Assembly (NCBI GenBank): GCA_019234295.1
Contig: JAFALK010000015.1
Span: forward strand, 25,259 to 89,258
Source: Roseateles sp.
Lineage (GTDB): Bacteria; Pseudomonadota; Gammaproteobacteria; Burkholderiales; Burkholderiaceae_C
Length of the DNA stretch: 64,000 nucleotides
Direction of reading: 5' to 3'
Made by a program: the position numbers and the translations under genes. The notes beneath the pieces are model-generated. The model ran no database searches, was not told the origin of the DNA, and saw only the letters and a program-made list of their open reading frames with translations. Positions 41,752 to 50,751 of this stretch are shown here, one piece after another. The stretch's first letter is position 1. The number at the start of each line of letters is the position of its first letter.

Positions 41752-44423
41752 TACACCTCCTTGCGGTTGACGACCGATGCCTTGCGCAGGCCGAAGGTGG
41801 CTTTGCCAACTTCCAGCGCGGTGCCGAACCAGGGCACGCCGGCTGTCGCATTGTTGATGTTCACGTTGACGCTGCCGCTGTGGCCCGTGCCTGGCGGTGA
41901 CAGGGTCAGGGTGCCATGGCCACTCGCCAGGGCATAGGGCCCCATCGGTGAGAACTGTGTGTTGCCGGCGCTCAGATTTCCCTGGTAGGAGCTGGCGTCG
42001 AGCGTCACGCCGGCACTCAGCAACGTGGTGCAGCTGTCGGCGCCGTTGGCGGCCCAGTAGCCGCCGGCGGCCCAGTAATCAGCCTCGAGCTTCATGGGCA
42101 GCGGCAGCAGTTCGGCCCCATAGGCATTGCGCAAGACGAGGCTGCCGCTGCGCAGCGGTACCGTGCCTTCGGTGAAGCCGGCCGAGCTGATGCCGTCCCC
42201 GCCGATCGACTCGGTGCTGCGGACCGTGATCGTCGTAGGCACGGTCTTGGCCGTGGTGAAAGTGTAGGCAGGCGTGGTCAGGGTGGCCACGCCGGCGCTG
42301 AAGGCGCTGGCGGCCACCGACGCAGTGCCGCCAAAGCTGCCGACGCCCGCGTTACCGGCGTCGCTCAGTGTCTGCGCCTTCGCGAAGTTGGGCGTGGTCG
42401 TGGTGCTGCCGTCGTAGTTGCGGGTCTTGGCTGGCGTGGTCGCGCCGTTCCAGGCCGTGATCAGCAGCGTGAAGGGCTGGCCCGAGTAGGTGAAGCCCCC
42501 ACTCGCGCAGCCCTGAGTGACCTGGGTCGTGAAATGGTCCGGGCTGAGGCGCACCGCCCCTGTGGCTCCTGTGCTGCCGTTGGCCGTGAGGCCCGATCCG
42601 AGGTAGCTGCCGCTTGTCAGCGTGGCGTTCAGGTCGATCTTGCCGACCTCGCTGTAGTTCAGGTTGCTGCTGGTGGCCACGCCGCTGGCGAAGCTGCCGA
42701 CATTGCCCGTAAAGCTGCCGGTCACGGCTCCACTGCCCGTCGGCTGGTAAGCCGTGAAGAACAGGGTCACGCCCTCGGGCGAGGCTTCGCGCCCGAAGTT
42801 CGGCGCTGTGGCGCCCGTGCTGGTCCGCGCCGTGACAGTGGCGCCGAAGTTGTTGCCGGCCTTGACGGGTGAGGCTGTGACGTTGCTGAACCCGAAGGAC
42901 GCCGGCGCCACCACGAAGGGGCCCGAGTTCCCTGTCAGGGTGGTCAACAGCGCTCCCCCAGCCAGCTTTTGCGCATAGAGCGTGACTTGGCCGACATCGC
43001 TGTAATTGAGCGTGAAGGGCGCACTGCCGTTGCCCACGTTGTCGAAGGTCATGTTGACGCTGGCATAGCTACTCACACTGCTGGCCGGATTGCCCGGTAT
43101 GGCCGTAGGCGTACCGCCGTTGACACTCATGAGGTTGCCGCTCGAACAGGTCGAGGGGTTGTTGCACGCGTAGGCCAGATTGACGGTGGTGGCACCGCTG
43201 AGCGCCGCCGTGCAGGCGCCGGTGGTGGTGTTGGTCTTGATGGCTCGCAGGTAATAGGTGCCGGACGAGGTGCCTGCGACTTGCGACGCCACCGTCGTGG
43301 CTCCACCGGTGCTGCTGCTCGACACGATGAAGCCTGCCGTGTTGACGGTCACGGCGCAACTGTGGCTGACGCTGCAGGCGCCGCCGATGCAGCAGGTGTC
43401 GGCGTTGTTAGCGGCCGCGGACGTCGCCGTGATGGATTCGGTCGCCGTGGCGCCATTGCTGGCATTGCCATAGCTCAGCGTGGTCGAGGCTGTGCCGGCG
43501 GCGTTGAAGGTCAAGGTGTTGGCCGCCAGGCTACCGGCCGACGTGCTGAGTGTGGCCGTCTGCCCGCTCACGGTGGTTGCCAAGCTCGTACACGGGCTAG
43601 AACTGTTCGCACAGGCATTGACGGTGATCGTGCCGGTCTGGCAGCTGACCATATTGGATGGCACGCTCAGTTCGTAATGGTCGATCGTGGACGCCGCGCC
43701 GGCAGCAATCGCCACGGTGTAGCCGATGTTCTCGCTGTTGCTGTTGCCGGTGGAATTCCAGGCCCCCGTGGCACCGGCGCTCGCCTGCGTCGCGTGCATG
43801 GAGGCGAGGTCGACGCCGTTGGGGCCTGCAGCAGTGGCAACGTCCAGGTCTTTCGTCATGCCCGTGGCAGCGTTGATGCTGCCATTGCCATCGGGCATCG
43901 CCATCATCACCAGCACCAGATTGTTCGTTGTGCTGGTGGTCACGCTGGGCGCCGTGTAGCTGCTGCTGGCAGTGTTGTTGATCTGGTTGGCCTGCGCATT
44001 GACCGGCTGGCTGGTGTTGGCACCACGCACGGCCAGAATTAGTCCCGAGGTGCGCGACTTGCTTCCTTGCAAGGTCCAGGTAAACGTGGCCGAGAGATCG
44101 CCGGATGCTGCCACCTTGGTGTAGACGTTCATGCCCAGCGAGCTGTCGCCGGTCACGGGCGACCCCAGCAGCGTCCATCCGGTGGGTGCCGACGTGACGA
44201 TGGGCAAGGACGACGCGTTTTGCGCGATCACGGCGACCATGACATCGTTCACGGCCAGGCCCGCTGGCGCACCGATGGCGATGGAGCCCGCATTGTTGCC
44301 GGCCGTGGCGGTGGTCGTGCTCGCGATCGTGGGCTGGGCCAGCGCGCCCTGCCCGCTCGCGACCAGTACCACGAGCAGCAGCAGGCGTACCAGCTGCGAC
44401 ATCCACATCGACTCAGTGCACAT
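41748..44423 (-). CDS. mshQ: MSHA-associated large secreted protein MshQ
   Basis: 891 aa if started at the ATG 44423, which overlaps mshC by 11 nt with GGAG upstream; ATGs at 44408 and 44402 are alternatives. Signal peptide SQLVRLLLLVVLVASGQGAL-AQ. The mature protein is Ser/Thr/Gly/Ala-rich beta structure with several Cys pairs (DTCCIGGACS, YACNNPSTCSSG) and ends with a DUF6701-type C-terminal region (YGAELLPLPMKLEADYW, then GYWAANGADSCTTLL). MshQ probably sits on or near the pilus and contributes to adhesion. Its place between mshC and mshD is unusual; in Vibrio it is last in the locus. Confidence 0.85.
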   Translation of the reverse strand: MCTESMWMSQLVRLLLLVVLVASGQGALAQPTIASTTTATAGNNAGSIAIGAPAGLAVNDVMVAVIAQNASSLPIVTSAPTGWTLLGSPVTGDSSLGMNVYTKVAASGDLSATFTWTLQGSKSRTSGLILAVRGANTSQPVNAQANQINNTASSSYTAPSVTTSTTNNLVLVMMAMPDGNGSINAATGMTKDLDVATAAGPNGVDLASMHATQASAGATGAWNSTGNSNSENIGYTVAIAAGAASTIDHYELSVPSNMVSCQTGTITVNACANSSSPCTSLATTVSGQTATLSTSAGSLAANTLTFNAAGTASTTLSYGNASNGATATESITATSAAANNADTCCIGGACSVSHSCAVTVNTAGFIVSSSSTGGATTVASQVAGTSSGTYYLRAIKTNTTTGACTAALSGATTVNLAYACNNPSTCSSGNLMSVNGGTPTAIPGNPASSVSSYASVNMTFDNVGNGSAPFTLNYSDVGQVTLYAQKLAGGALLTTLTGNSGPFVVAPASFGFSNVTASPVKAGNNFGATVTARTSTGATAPNFGREASPEGVTLFFTAYQPTGSGAVTGSFTGNVGSFASGVATSSNLNYSEVGKIDLNATLTSGSYLGSGLTANGSTGATGAVRLSPDHFTTQVTQGCASGGFTYSGQPFTLLITAWNGATTPAKTRNYDGSTTTTPNFAKAQTLSDAGNAGVGSFGGTASVAASAFSAGVATLTTPAYTFTTAKTVPTTITVRSTESIGGDGISSAGFTEGTVPLRSGSLVLRNAYGAELLPLPMKLEADYWAAGGYWAANGADSCTTLLSAGVTLDASSYQGNLSAGNTQFSPMGPYALASGHGTLTLSPPGTGHSGSVNVNINNATAGVPWFGTALEVGKATFGLRKASVVNRKEVY

Positions 44424-44889
44424 ACCCTGTCTCCGCCTCGACCGTGATCGACAAACTCGCGGGCAGATTGCTGATGCTGATCGAGGCCGCCGCATTGGGC
44501 CGGCCATTGCCATCAAACACAATGCTGGCGGGCGCGGAGCTATAGCTCACCGAACTCGCGGCGGTCACGGAAAGTGCTTTGCCATCCGGACCGATCAGCG
44601 CTGAACCGACCGAACAGTCGCTGGCGCCATTGGCCGAAGAGATCTGCAAGGCGAGCGAACGAGGCGCGGTGAAGGTGGCGCAGACGGTGCGCCGGGCCGC
44701 AATGGCGGACTTCTGCCCGTAGCGCAGCGCAGCGACAAGCTGATCGTGGAAACCGCGCTCCTCGAAGCCCGTGCGACCCGTCATGCGCGGCAGCGCGACT
44801 GCGGCGATGATGCCGGCCACCACCAGCACGGCCAGCAGTTCCGGCAGGGTGAAGCCGCTGGAGCGACTCCGCGCACACGCCAGCTTCAT
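44413..44889 (-). CDS. mshC: MSHA minor prepilin MshC (GspH/FimT-like)
   Basis: 158 aa. The prepilin site is RSSG-FTLPELLAVLVVAG, with +5 Glu. The GspH/FimT-like mature part shows DQLVAALRYGQKSAIAARRT and CATFTAPRSLALQIS. The gene starts at the ATG at 44889. It is 53 nt downstream of the major pilin gene and overlaps mshQ by 11 nt. In related systems this minor pilin helps prime the pilus. Confidence 0.88.
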   Translation of the reverse strand: MKLACARSRSSGFTLPELLAVLVVAGIIAAVALPRMTGRTGFEERGFHDQLVAALRYGQKSAIAARRTVCATFTAPRSLALQISSANGASDCSVGSALIGPDGKALSVTAASSVSYSSAPASIVFDGNGRPNAAASISISNLPASLSITVEAETGYVH

Positions 44890-44941
44890 CGCTCACCCCT
44901 TCACGTCAGCGCACCGGTCCGCCCGGCCGCCTGTCCGGCAC

Positions 44942-45373
44942 TTAACAACCGCTCGTCGTCTGCGCGTAGGTGGGATTGCCGTTGGCCACGGCCGGCGGCG
45001 TGTAGCTGACCGTGCAGTTGGTCGCCAGGGTCCAGGTTGCCGTGCCCGAAGCCGTGGCAAACGTGGCGCCGGCTGTCCCCTGCATGAGGCTGTTCACCCC
45101 CGTGGCACTGGCATCCGGCCACCCGTAGGCGACGTTGACGGTCGCACCGTTGATCGTGACGGTGGTCGATGCCGTCGAGGTGACGCCGGCCGCGGCCGCC
45201 TTGGCATAACCCAAATTGGCGGCCGAGGTGATGGCACCCTGCAAGCCATTCAACGACGCCGTACGGGCGTCGGAAGACAAGTTGACAAACTTGGGCAAGG
45301 CGGTGGCCGCCAGAATACCCAGAATGACGATCACGACAATGAGTTCGATCAGCGTGAAGCCTCGTTGTTTCAT
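44942..45373 (-). CDS. mshA: MSHA major pilin MshA
   Basis: 143 aa. Short leader MKQRG, then [20 protein letters not shown], the classic class IV pilin helix with +5 Glu. The mature part has [20 protein letters not shown], the MshA-specific signature, then a beta domain with one Cys near residue 125 (TNCTVSY) and a C-terminal Cys (TTSGC), likely the disulfide loop. The ATG at 45373 is preceded by AGGTAAG. As the smallest pilin with the canonical leader it is the probable major subunit. The neighbouring mshB gene encodes a closely related pilin. Confidence 0.9.
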   Translation of the reverse strand: MKQRGFTLIELIVVIVILGILAATALPKFVNLSSDARTASLNGLQGAITSAANLGYAKAAAAGVTSTASTTVTINGATVNVAYGWPDASATGVNSLMQGTAGATFATASGTATWTLATNCTVSYTPPAVANGNPTYAQTTSGC

Positions 45374-45411
45374 CTTACCTATCTCCTGATTAATGAGTGC
45401 TGAAAAGCAAA

Positions 45412-45981
45412 TCAACAGCCAGTCACGGTCAAGCCGCTGATCGTCGAGGCTGCATTCGGCGCGGCGGGTTGGGAATAGGTGAAATAACAATTGGTCGGAT
45501 CGGTGGCACCGACCACACCGAAGGTGGCTACACCGCCATTTGAGATATAGGTATAGCCTTCGGCCTCGAGTTGTGCCTGGGTAGGTATATAGATGCCGGT
45601 CAGGCCCGCCGACGACAAGATGCCCGGGTTGCCGCCGAATCCAGTCACTTGCGGATATCCGAAGGTGATGAAAACCAGTCCGCTTTCCGTGCAGACGGTG
45701 CCTGAGGCACCAATGTTATTGTCGGCCTGCAGGCCAGTGCCGGCGCAGGTCGAAGCGTCAGGCACACCACTACGAGACAGCGCAGCAGCATGAACCAAGG
45801 CCGACGAAGCCGAGACGCTGCCGCGTGCCGCTTGCAGCTTGGCGACGCGCGCATCGCGCTGCAGGCTGATGAATCGAGGCAAGGCCACGGCGGCCAGGAT
45901 GCCGAGAATAATCACCACGACGATCAACTCGATCAGCGTGAAGCCACGCTGGGATAAGCGCAAACGTGCGGGGCGATTCAT
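45412..45981 (-). CDS. mshB: MSHA pilin-like protein MshB
   Basis: 189 aa from the ATG at 45981 ([13 protein letters not shown] leader), then [20 protein letters not shown] and [20 protein letters not shown], which are closely similar to MshA. The mature domain is larger, with [13 protein letters not shown], a second Cys in TVCTESGLV, and a C-terminal Cys. It lies between mshF and mshA. It could be a minor pilin (MshB) or a second major-type pilin; the order matches mshB. Confidence 0.85.
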   Translation of the reverse strand: MNRPARLRLSQRGFTLIELIVVVIILGILAAVALPRFISLQRDARVAKLQAARGSVSASSALVHAAALSRSGVPDASTCAGTGLQADNNIGASGTVCTESGLVFITFGYPQVTGFGGNPGILSSAGLTGIYIPTQAQLEAEGYTYISNGGVATFGVVGATDPTNCYFTYSQPAAPNAASTISGLTVTGC

Positions 45982-46009
45982 ATTTAGATTGTGATAGAAA
46001 AAAACAGTT

Positions 46010-46441
46010 TCAGGAGGATTCGTCGGCAAGTCGTTGCAAACCCACACCAGCCAGGGCACCGGGCCGGTCGCCCGGCCCCGCCTGTCGAGTCAATCGGAAC
46101 CTGGCCGTATGCCCATCGCGAAACCGATAGACCAACAGTTGGGAGCGGTAGTCGAAGTACCAGAGCGAGCGAGCGGCGGGTATCGCATCCAATTCACCCG
46201 CATAGTGGCGCAGTGGCATGCCCTGAATCCACGCCATGGGATTGGCGCTGGTTGGCAGGCTGCCCCCGATCATCTCGTGGTGAACGACGATTTCCAGTAA
46301 TTGGGTCCTGAGCGTGGAGACTTCGATCTGGAAGTCAGCCTCGTCTGCGGCCTCTGCCATCGTATCGAGCGCCCGCAGCAATTGAATGAACAGCACACTG
46401 AACACCAGCACGACCACGGCGAATTCAAGGTGGCGCCGCAT
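46010..46441 (-). CDS. mshF: MSHA biogenesis protein MshF-like
   Basis: 143 aa. One N-terminal membrane helix (LEFAVVVLVFSVLFIQLL, ~5-22), followed by a periplasmic domain (ALDTMAEAADEADFQIEVST, then LRTQLLEIVVHHEMIGG and SLWYFDYRSQLLVYRFR). The fold resembles the small MshF protein of Vibrio, which has a single membrane segment, and position after mshG supports this. It starts at the ATG at 46441, 8 nt after mshG. The longer open frame upstream is within mshG. Confidence 0.75.
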   Translation of the reverse strand: MRRHLEFAVVVLVFSVLFIQLLRALDTMAEAADEADFQIEVSTLRTQLLEIVVHHEMIGGSLPTSANPMAWIQGMPLRHYAGELDAIPAARSLWYFDYRSQLLVYRFRDGHTARFRLTRQAGPGDRPGALAGVGLQRLADESS

Positions 46442-46449
46442 GGTGCCGA

Positions 46450-47685
46450 TCAGTGCTTCAAGGCGACCCGACCCAGGTCCCACATGGGCAGGAAGATGCC
46501 CAGGGCCAGGACCAGCACCAGCGCGCCGAGGCAGACAATCAGGATCGGCTCGATCTGCTGCCCCAAGGTCTTGAGCTCGTACTCGACCTCGCGCTGGTAC
46601 ATCTGACCGACCTCTTCCATCATGTCGTCCAGCGCACCCGACTCCTCGCCCACGGCGACCATCTGCAGCACGATGGGTGTGAAGAACTTGGCCGAGATGG
46701 CGGCGCGCAGCACACTTTCGCCGCGCTCGATGTGCTCGCGCATGGTGTCGATCTTGGTGGCGATATAGCTGTTGTCGATGGTCCTTACTGCATTGCCCAA
46801 AGCCTGCGTCACGGGCACGCCGCTGTGCAGGCCCAGCGAAAAGCTGCGCGAGAAGCGGGCCAGCGAGGCCTTGTGGATGATCTTGCCGGCCAGCGGGAAA
46901 CGCAGTGTCGCGGCCTCCCACTGCATGCGTCCGGCAGGCTGGCTCACCCAGACGCGGAACACAAAGAACCCCAGCACCGCGCCCCCCAGAAGTGCCGGCC
47001 ACCAGGTGACCATGAACTGCGAGAAGCCCAGCAGGATCTGTGTCATCAGCGGCAGGTCGGCGCCAAAGCCCTTGAACACCTTGGCGAAGGCCGGGATCAC
47101 GAACAGATTGACGATCAGCAGCGCGATGGCCATCGCCACAATGACGAAGGCCGGATAGCGCAGCGCCGCTTTGACCTGCTCACGCATCTGCCGCTCGAAC
47201 TCCATGTGCTCAAACAGGCGCAAGAAGATTTCCTCGAGCTGGCCGGTGGCCTCGCCCACTCGCACCATCGACAGGTAGAACGTGTTGAACACCTCGGGGT
47301 GTTGGGACAGCGAGCTTGACAGGTCGCGGCCACTCTCCAGGCCGGTCGCCACATCGGCGATGACCTGCTTCATGGCCGGGTTGCCAGCCGATTCACCCAG
47401 ACCGCCCAAGGCCCGCATGATGGGCACGCCGGCCTTGAGCAGTGCATGCAACTGCCGCGAGAACAGGAGGATGTCGACGTGTCGCACCTTGCTGCCCAGG
47501 CTCGGCAGCAAGGCGCCCAGGTCCAGCGCCAAGCCGGCCCCCGCCGCTGACGCCTCGCCGATATCGACAGGCACGATGCCCTGGCCGCGCAGTTCGTCGA
47601 CCACGCCAGCCGTCGAGGGCGCTTCGAGCACGCCGCTGACGAGTTGCCCTGCGGCATTGCGCCCCCGGTAGTTGAACCTGGCCAC
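46450..47685 (-). CDS. mshG: MSHA inner-membrane platform protein MshG (GspF/PilC)
   Basis: 411 aa. Two GspF domains: ILLFSRQLHALLKAGVPIM (residues ~72-90), and later FSLGLHSGVPVTQALGNAV. Three membrane helices, for example FVIVAMAIALLIVNLFVIPA. It is the platform that the MshE ATPase turns or pushes to polymerise pilin. Start codon is GTG at 47685, 1 nt after the mshE stop. It is followed by mshF, mshB and mshA, as in the Vibrio order. Confidence 0.94.
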   Translation of the reverse strand: MARFNYRGRNAAGQLVSGVLEAPSTAGVVDELRGQGIVPVDIGEASAAGAGLALDLGALLPSLGSKVRHVDILLFSRQLHALLKAGVPIMRALGGLGESAGNPAMKQVIADVATGLESGRDLSSSLSQHPEVFNTFYLSMVRVGEATGQLEEIFLRLFEHMEFERQMREQVKAALRYPAFVIVAMAIALLIVNLFVIPAFAKVFKGFGADLPLMTQILLGFSQFMVTWWPALLGGAVLGFFVFRVWVSQPAGRMQWEAATLRFPLAGKIIHKASLARFSRSFSLGLHSGVPVTQALGNAVRTIDNSYIATKIDTMREHIERGESVLRAAISAKFFTPIVLQMVAVGEESGALDDMMEEVGQMYQREVEYELKTLGQQIEPILIVCLGALVLVLALGIFLPMWDLGRVALKH

Positions 47686-47686
47686 G

Positions 47687-49396
47687 CTAGTCCTCGATCT
47701 GGTTGCTGATGCGCATGGCTTCTGCCACCGTGGTCACCCCCTCGAGGGCGAGCCGGACGGCGTCGCGGCGCAGCGTCTCGCCGGCCATCTGCTGACGGGC
47801 CACCTGCATGAAGGTGCCTGGGTCGCCGTGATTGATCGCCTCCACCACGCGTTCAGTCATTTCAAGTACCTCGTAGACGCCGGTGCGCCCCTGGTAGCCG
47901 CAGTCCTTGCAGTGCATGCAGCCCCGCCCGTGCTGGAGCGCGCCCCGAGCGAGCCCCTCGCGCAACTCGAGCTGCAGCCATTCGTGTTCAGCCGGCGTGG
48001 GCTCGTAAGGCTCGCGGCAGTGCTCGCAGATCATCCGGACCAGCCGCTGCGCGACCACCAGGTGCACCGACAGCGCCACCATGTAGCGCGGCACGCCCAT
48101 GTCGAGCAGGCGGATGGGCGTTGACAGTGCATCGTTGGTGTGCAGGGTCGACAGCACCAGATGGCCCGTCATGGCCGCGCGCATGCCGATTTCAGCGGTT
48201 TCCTGGTCACGCATTTCGCCGATCAGCACGATGTCGGGGTCCTGACGCAGCACGGTGCGCAGCACTCGCGAAAAGGACAGGTCGATCTTCTCGTGCACCT
48301 GCACCTGGTTCAAGCCGGGCAGGCGGTACTCCACCGGATCTTCGACGGTGATGACCTTCTTGCCCGGATCGTTCAACTCATTCATCGCGGCGTAGAGCGT
48401 GGTGGTCTTGCCGGAACCGGTGGGGCCGGTCACCAGCACCATGCCGCTGGGCCGCTTGAGCGCCTGGCGCATGCTGGTAAGCACGCGCTCGGACATGCCG
48501 ATCTTGTCGATCGACAGCAGCCCCGTGTTCTGGTTGAGCAGGCGCATCACGACCGACTCTCCGTACTGCGTCGGCAAGGTCGAGATACGCACATCGACGG
48601 GCCGCCCGCGCACATTGAAGGCGAAACGGCCATCCTGCGGCAGGCGCTTCTCGGAGATGTCGAGGCCCGACATCAGCTTCAGGCGCAGCGCCACCGCCGC
48701 GGCGATCTTGCTGTCGGCCTCGGTCTGCACATGGAGCACGCCGTCGATGCGAAAGCGGATGCGCAGGCAGCTCTCCTGCGGCTCGACGTGGACGTCCGAG
48801 GCCCGCAGTCGCAGCGCCTCGTCGAACACGGTATGCAGCAGGCGCACGACCGGCGCATCCTCGGCCCCCGGCGTCAGTCCGAGCAAGTTGCCGAACTCGA
48901 CCGGCACCTCGCCCAGCTCCGCGGTCAGCTCCTTGGCCAGGCCTGAGATCTGGTCGCTGTGGTGGTAGATGTTGTCGATCAACTCGAGCAACTGGCTCTC
49001 GGTGACCGACACAAGGTCGATATCGCGCCGCAAGATGCGCACGATTTCGTCATAGGCCTGCAGATCGGCCGGGTCCGACATGCCCACGCGCAGGCGGCCG
49101 TCGGCGCCCTGGTCGAGCACCACGGCACGAAAGCGGCGCGCGGCCGCCTCGGGCAGCAACTTGATCAGCTCCGGCTTCGGGCTGTGGTGCCGCAGATTGA
49201 CATAGGGAATGTTGAGCTGGCGGGCGAGCGCTTCGGAAATCTGCGCCTCGCTGACATAGCCGCCCTCGACGAAGACCCGGCCGAGCTTGCGCCCCGTGCG
49301 ACGTTGTTCTTCGAGCGCCAGCGTCAACTGCTCCGCGCTCAGCAGTCCCTGCTGGATCAGCAGGTCGCCCAGTCGGACCTTCACGGGTGGTGGCAT
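47687..49396 (-). CDS. mshE: MSHA pilus extension ATPase MshE with c-di-GMP-binding N domain
   Basis: 569 aa from the ATG at 49396 (GGAG upstream); an ATG at 49447 adds 17 residues. The first ~60 residues match the MshEN motif RLG-x2-L-x3-G-x6-L-x3-L-x2-Q exactly in the first copy, with a K-for-R second copy (KLGRVFVEGGYVSEAQISEAL), a known c-di-GMP receptor. The GspE core has Walker A TGPTGSGKTTTLYAA (~320), Walker B IGEMRDQETAEIG (~383) and four Cys (CEHC, CMHCKDC) for zinc. It polymerises the MSHA pilus. First gene of the minus-strand run and nearest to the right border repeat. Confidence 0.95.
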   Translation of the reverse strand: MPPPVKVRLGDLLIQQGLLSAEQLTLALEEQRRTGRKLGRVFVEGGYVSEAQISEALARQLNIPYVNLRHHSPKPELIKLLPEAAARRFRAVVLDQGADGRLRVGMSDPADLQAYDEIVRILRRDIDLVSVTESQLLELIDNIYHHSDQISGLAKELTAELGEVPVEFGNLLGLTPGAEDAPVVRLLHTVFDEALRLRASDVHVEPQESCLRIRFRIDGVLHVQTEADSKIAAAVALRLKLMSGLDISEKRLPQDGRFAFNVRGRPVDVRISTLPTQYGESVVMRLLNQNTGLLSIDKIGMSERVLTSMRQALKRPSGMVLVTGPTGSGKTTTLYAAMNELNDPGKKVITVEDPVEYRLPGLNQVQVHEKIDLSFSRVLRTVLRQDPDIVLIGEMRDQETAEIGMRAAMTGHLVLSTLHTNDALSTPIRLLDMGVPRYMVALSVHLVVAQRLVRMICEHCREPYEPTPAEHEWLQLELREGLARGALQHGRGCMHCKDCGYQGRTGVYEVLEMTERVVEAINHGDPGTFMQVARQQMAGETLRRDAVRLALEGVTTVAEAMRISNQIED

Positions 49397-49470
49397 CCCT
49401 CGCTCCAAAGGTGATGGCGTGATGTGGCGGTGGCCGATCGGCTCCACTCAGGCTCAAGTGTCACCCAAAG

Positions 49471-49641
49471 ATGGGGTCATCCATCGCCGTGTCGCACCAC
49501 CGACACTTTATGTCGACGGGGCGCATCTCCACGACGGGGGACGCGCTAGAGGTTGCCGAAGTCCGTCGCAAGTTCAACGACATCGCCTTCAGTCTGATGG
49601 CACTGCGTGGTGCTGAGGTACAGATTTGCGTAAAGTGCTGA
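49471..49641 (+). CDS. Small orphan ORF at the right island border
   Basis: 56 aa on the plus strand (MGSSIAVSHHRHFMSTGRI, with VAEVRRKFNDIAFSLMALRG further on and ending CVKC). A shorter 43-aa form starts at the ATG at 49510. The protein is helical, with a plausible compact C-terminal half ending in CxxC. No good ribosome-binding site is seen. It lies between mshE and the 17-bp repeat, so it may be a remnant of the integrated element. No family recognised. Confidence 0.3.
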   Translation: MGSSIAVSHHRHFMSTGRISTTGDALEVAEVRRKFNDIAFSLMALRGAEVQICVKC

Positions 49642-49650
49642 CCCTCTCCT

Positions 49651-49667
49651 CTCCTCTTCTCCACCAT
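49651..49667. repeat. Right copy of 17-bp tRNA-Ala 3'-end repeat (candidate att)
   Basis: CTCCTCTTCTCCACCAT is identical to 32869-32885, the 3' end of tRNA-Ala. It falls in non-coding sequence between mshE and the diguanylate cyclase gene. No other tRNA part is present here, as expected for the far end of a tRNA-integrated element. Confidence 0.6.
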
Positions 49668-49755
49668 CTAAGCATCAAGACCTTGTCCCGCAAGGTCTCC
49701 ATTTTGCTTTCTAGACCTGCGGTGCTCGAAGCGATCCGAGCCCGATCCAGGAACC

Positions 49756-50751
49756 TCAGGCCGCCAGCGGCTCCGCTTCGTTGGGCAACAGCTCGCCGGC
49801 CGCCAGGATCTGGTTGCGGCCGGCCGATTTGGCCCGGTACAGCGCCGCATCGGCACGCCTGAGCGCATCACCGACGGGGCCGCCGCCGAGTTCTGAAACC
49901 CCGCCGCTGATCGTGACGCGCAACCCGTCCGAGATCAGCGCGGCCACCTCCATTCGCAGCTGCTGCACACGCCACACCGCATCCTGCAAAGGCGCGAACG
50001 GCAGCACGATGGCGAACTCTTCGCCCCCAATGCGGCCGACGAGGTCGCTCTCGCGCAGGCCGCCACGCAGTGCCTGAGCCACCTTGCGCAGCACCGCGTC
50101 GCCGGCCGCGTGGCCGTGCTGGTCGTTGATGCGCTTGAAGTGATCGACGTCGACGATGGCGATGCAGACCTCGCCCTGCTGCCGCCCCACGAGCTTCTGC
50201 AGCTTCTCGGCCTCGTGAAAGAAGGCCCGGCGGTTCAGCAAGCCGGTGAGGTCGTCGATCGTCGCGAGCCTCGTCATGCTGTCCAGAGCAGCGGTCAGGT
50301 CCTTTTTGGCCTGGCGCAGCGAGAGCAGGTTCATTGCCTGGCGCGCCAGCCCGCGCAGCAGGTCGAGCTGCTCCGCGCTGAGCTCGCGCTTGACATCATC
50401 GGTGATGCACAAGGTGCCGAGCTTGCGGCCATCATCGGTCTTGATCAGCGCACCGGCGTAGGTGACGATTTTCGAATCCCCGCGCCGCGCGGCGATGCCA
50501 CGCGTGCGCTCGTCGAGATGCACGTCCTCGGCCACGAGCACATCGTCCTCGTGCAGGGCCGCACTGCAGTAGCTCTCCTCCTGGCCCCGGATCGGCGGAC
50601 TGCTGGAATCGGCCAGGGTGACGAAGGCGTTGGGCAGACCCGTGGCGAGTGTGGCCAGGCGTGCCAGCACCTGCAGGTCGGCGGCGACGGGTTCCTCGAG
50701 TTCGTCCCAGGAGCTCGCGATAACGGGCGGGTTCAGCGGACCTGGACTCAT
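49756..50751 (-). CDS. GAF-GGDEF diguanylate cyclase
   Basis: 331 aa. Residues ~25-165 are a GAF domain (LATLATGLPNAFVTLADSS, then DERTRGIAARRGDSKIVTYA and GTLCITD). A GGDEF domain (~175-320) has GEEF in RIGGEEFAIVLPF and an I-site RESD five residues upstream, so product inhibition is expected. It makes c-di-GMP from two GTP in the cytoplasm. The ATG at 50751 overlaps the upstream small gene by 4 nt. It lies just outside the MSHA island, whose MshE ATPase has a c-di-GMP-binding domain. Confidence 0.93.
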   Translation of the reverse strand: MSPGPLNPPVIASSWDELEEPVAADLQVLARLATLATGLPNAFVTLADSSSPPIRGQEESYCSAALHEDDVLVAEDVHLDERTRGIAARRGDSKIVTYAGALIKTDDGRKLGTLCITDDVKRELSAEQLDLLRGLARQAMNLLSLRQAKKDLTAALDSMTRLATIDDLTGLLNRRAFFHEAEKLQKLVGRQQGEVCIAIVDVDHFKRINDQHGHAAGDAVLRKVAQALRGGLRESDLVGRIGGEEFAIVLPFAPLQDAVWRVQQLRMEVAALISDGLRVTISGGVSELGGGPVGDALRRADAALYRAKSAGRNQILAAGELLPNEAEPLAA

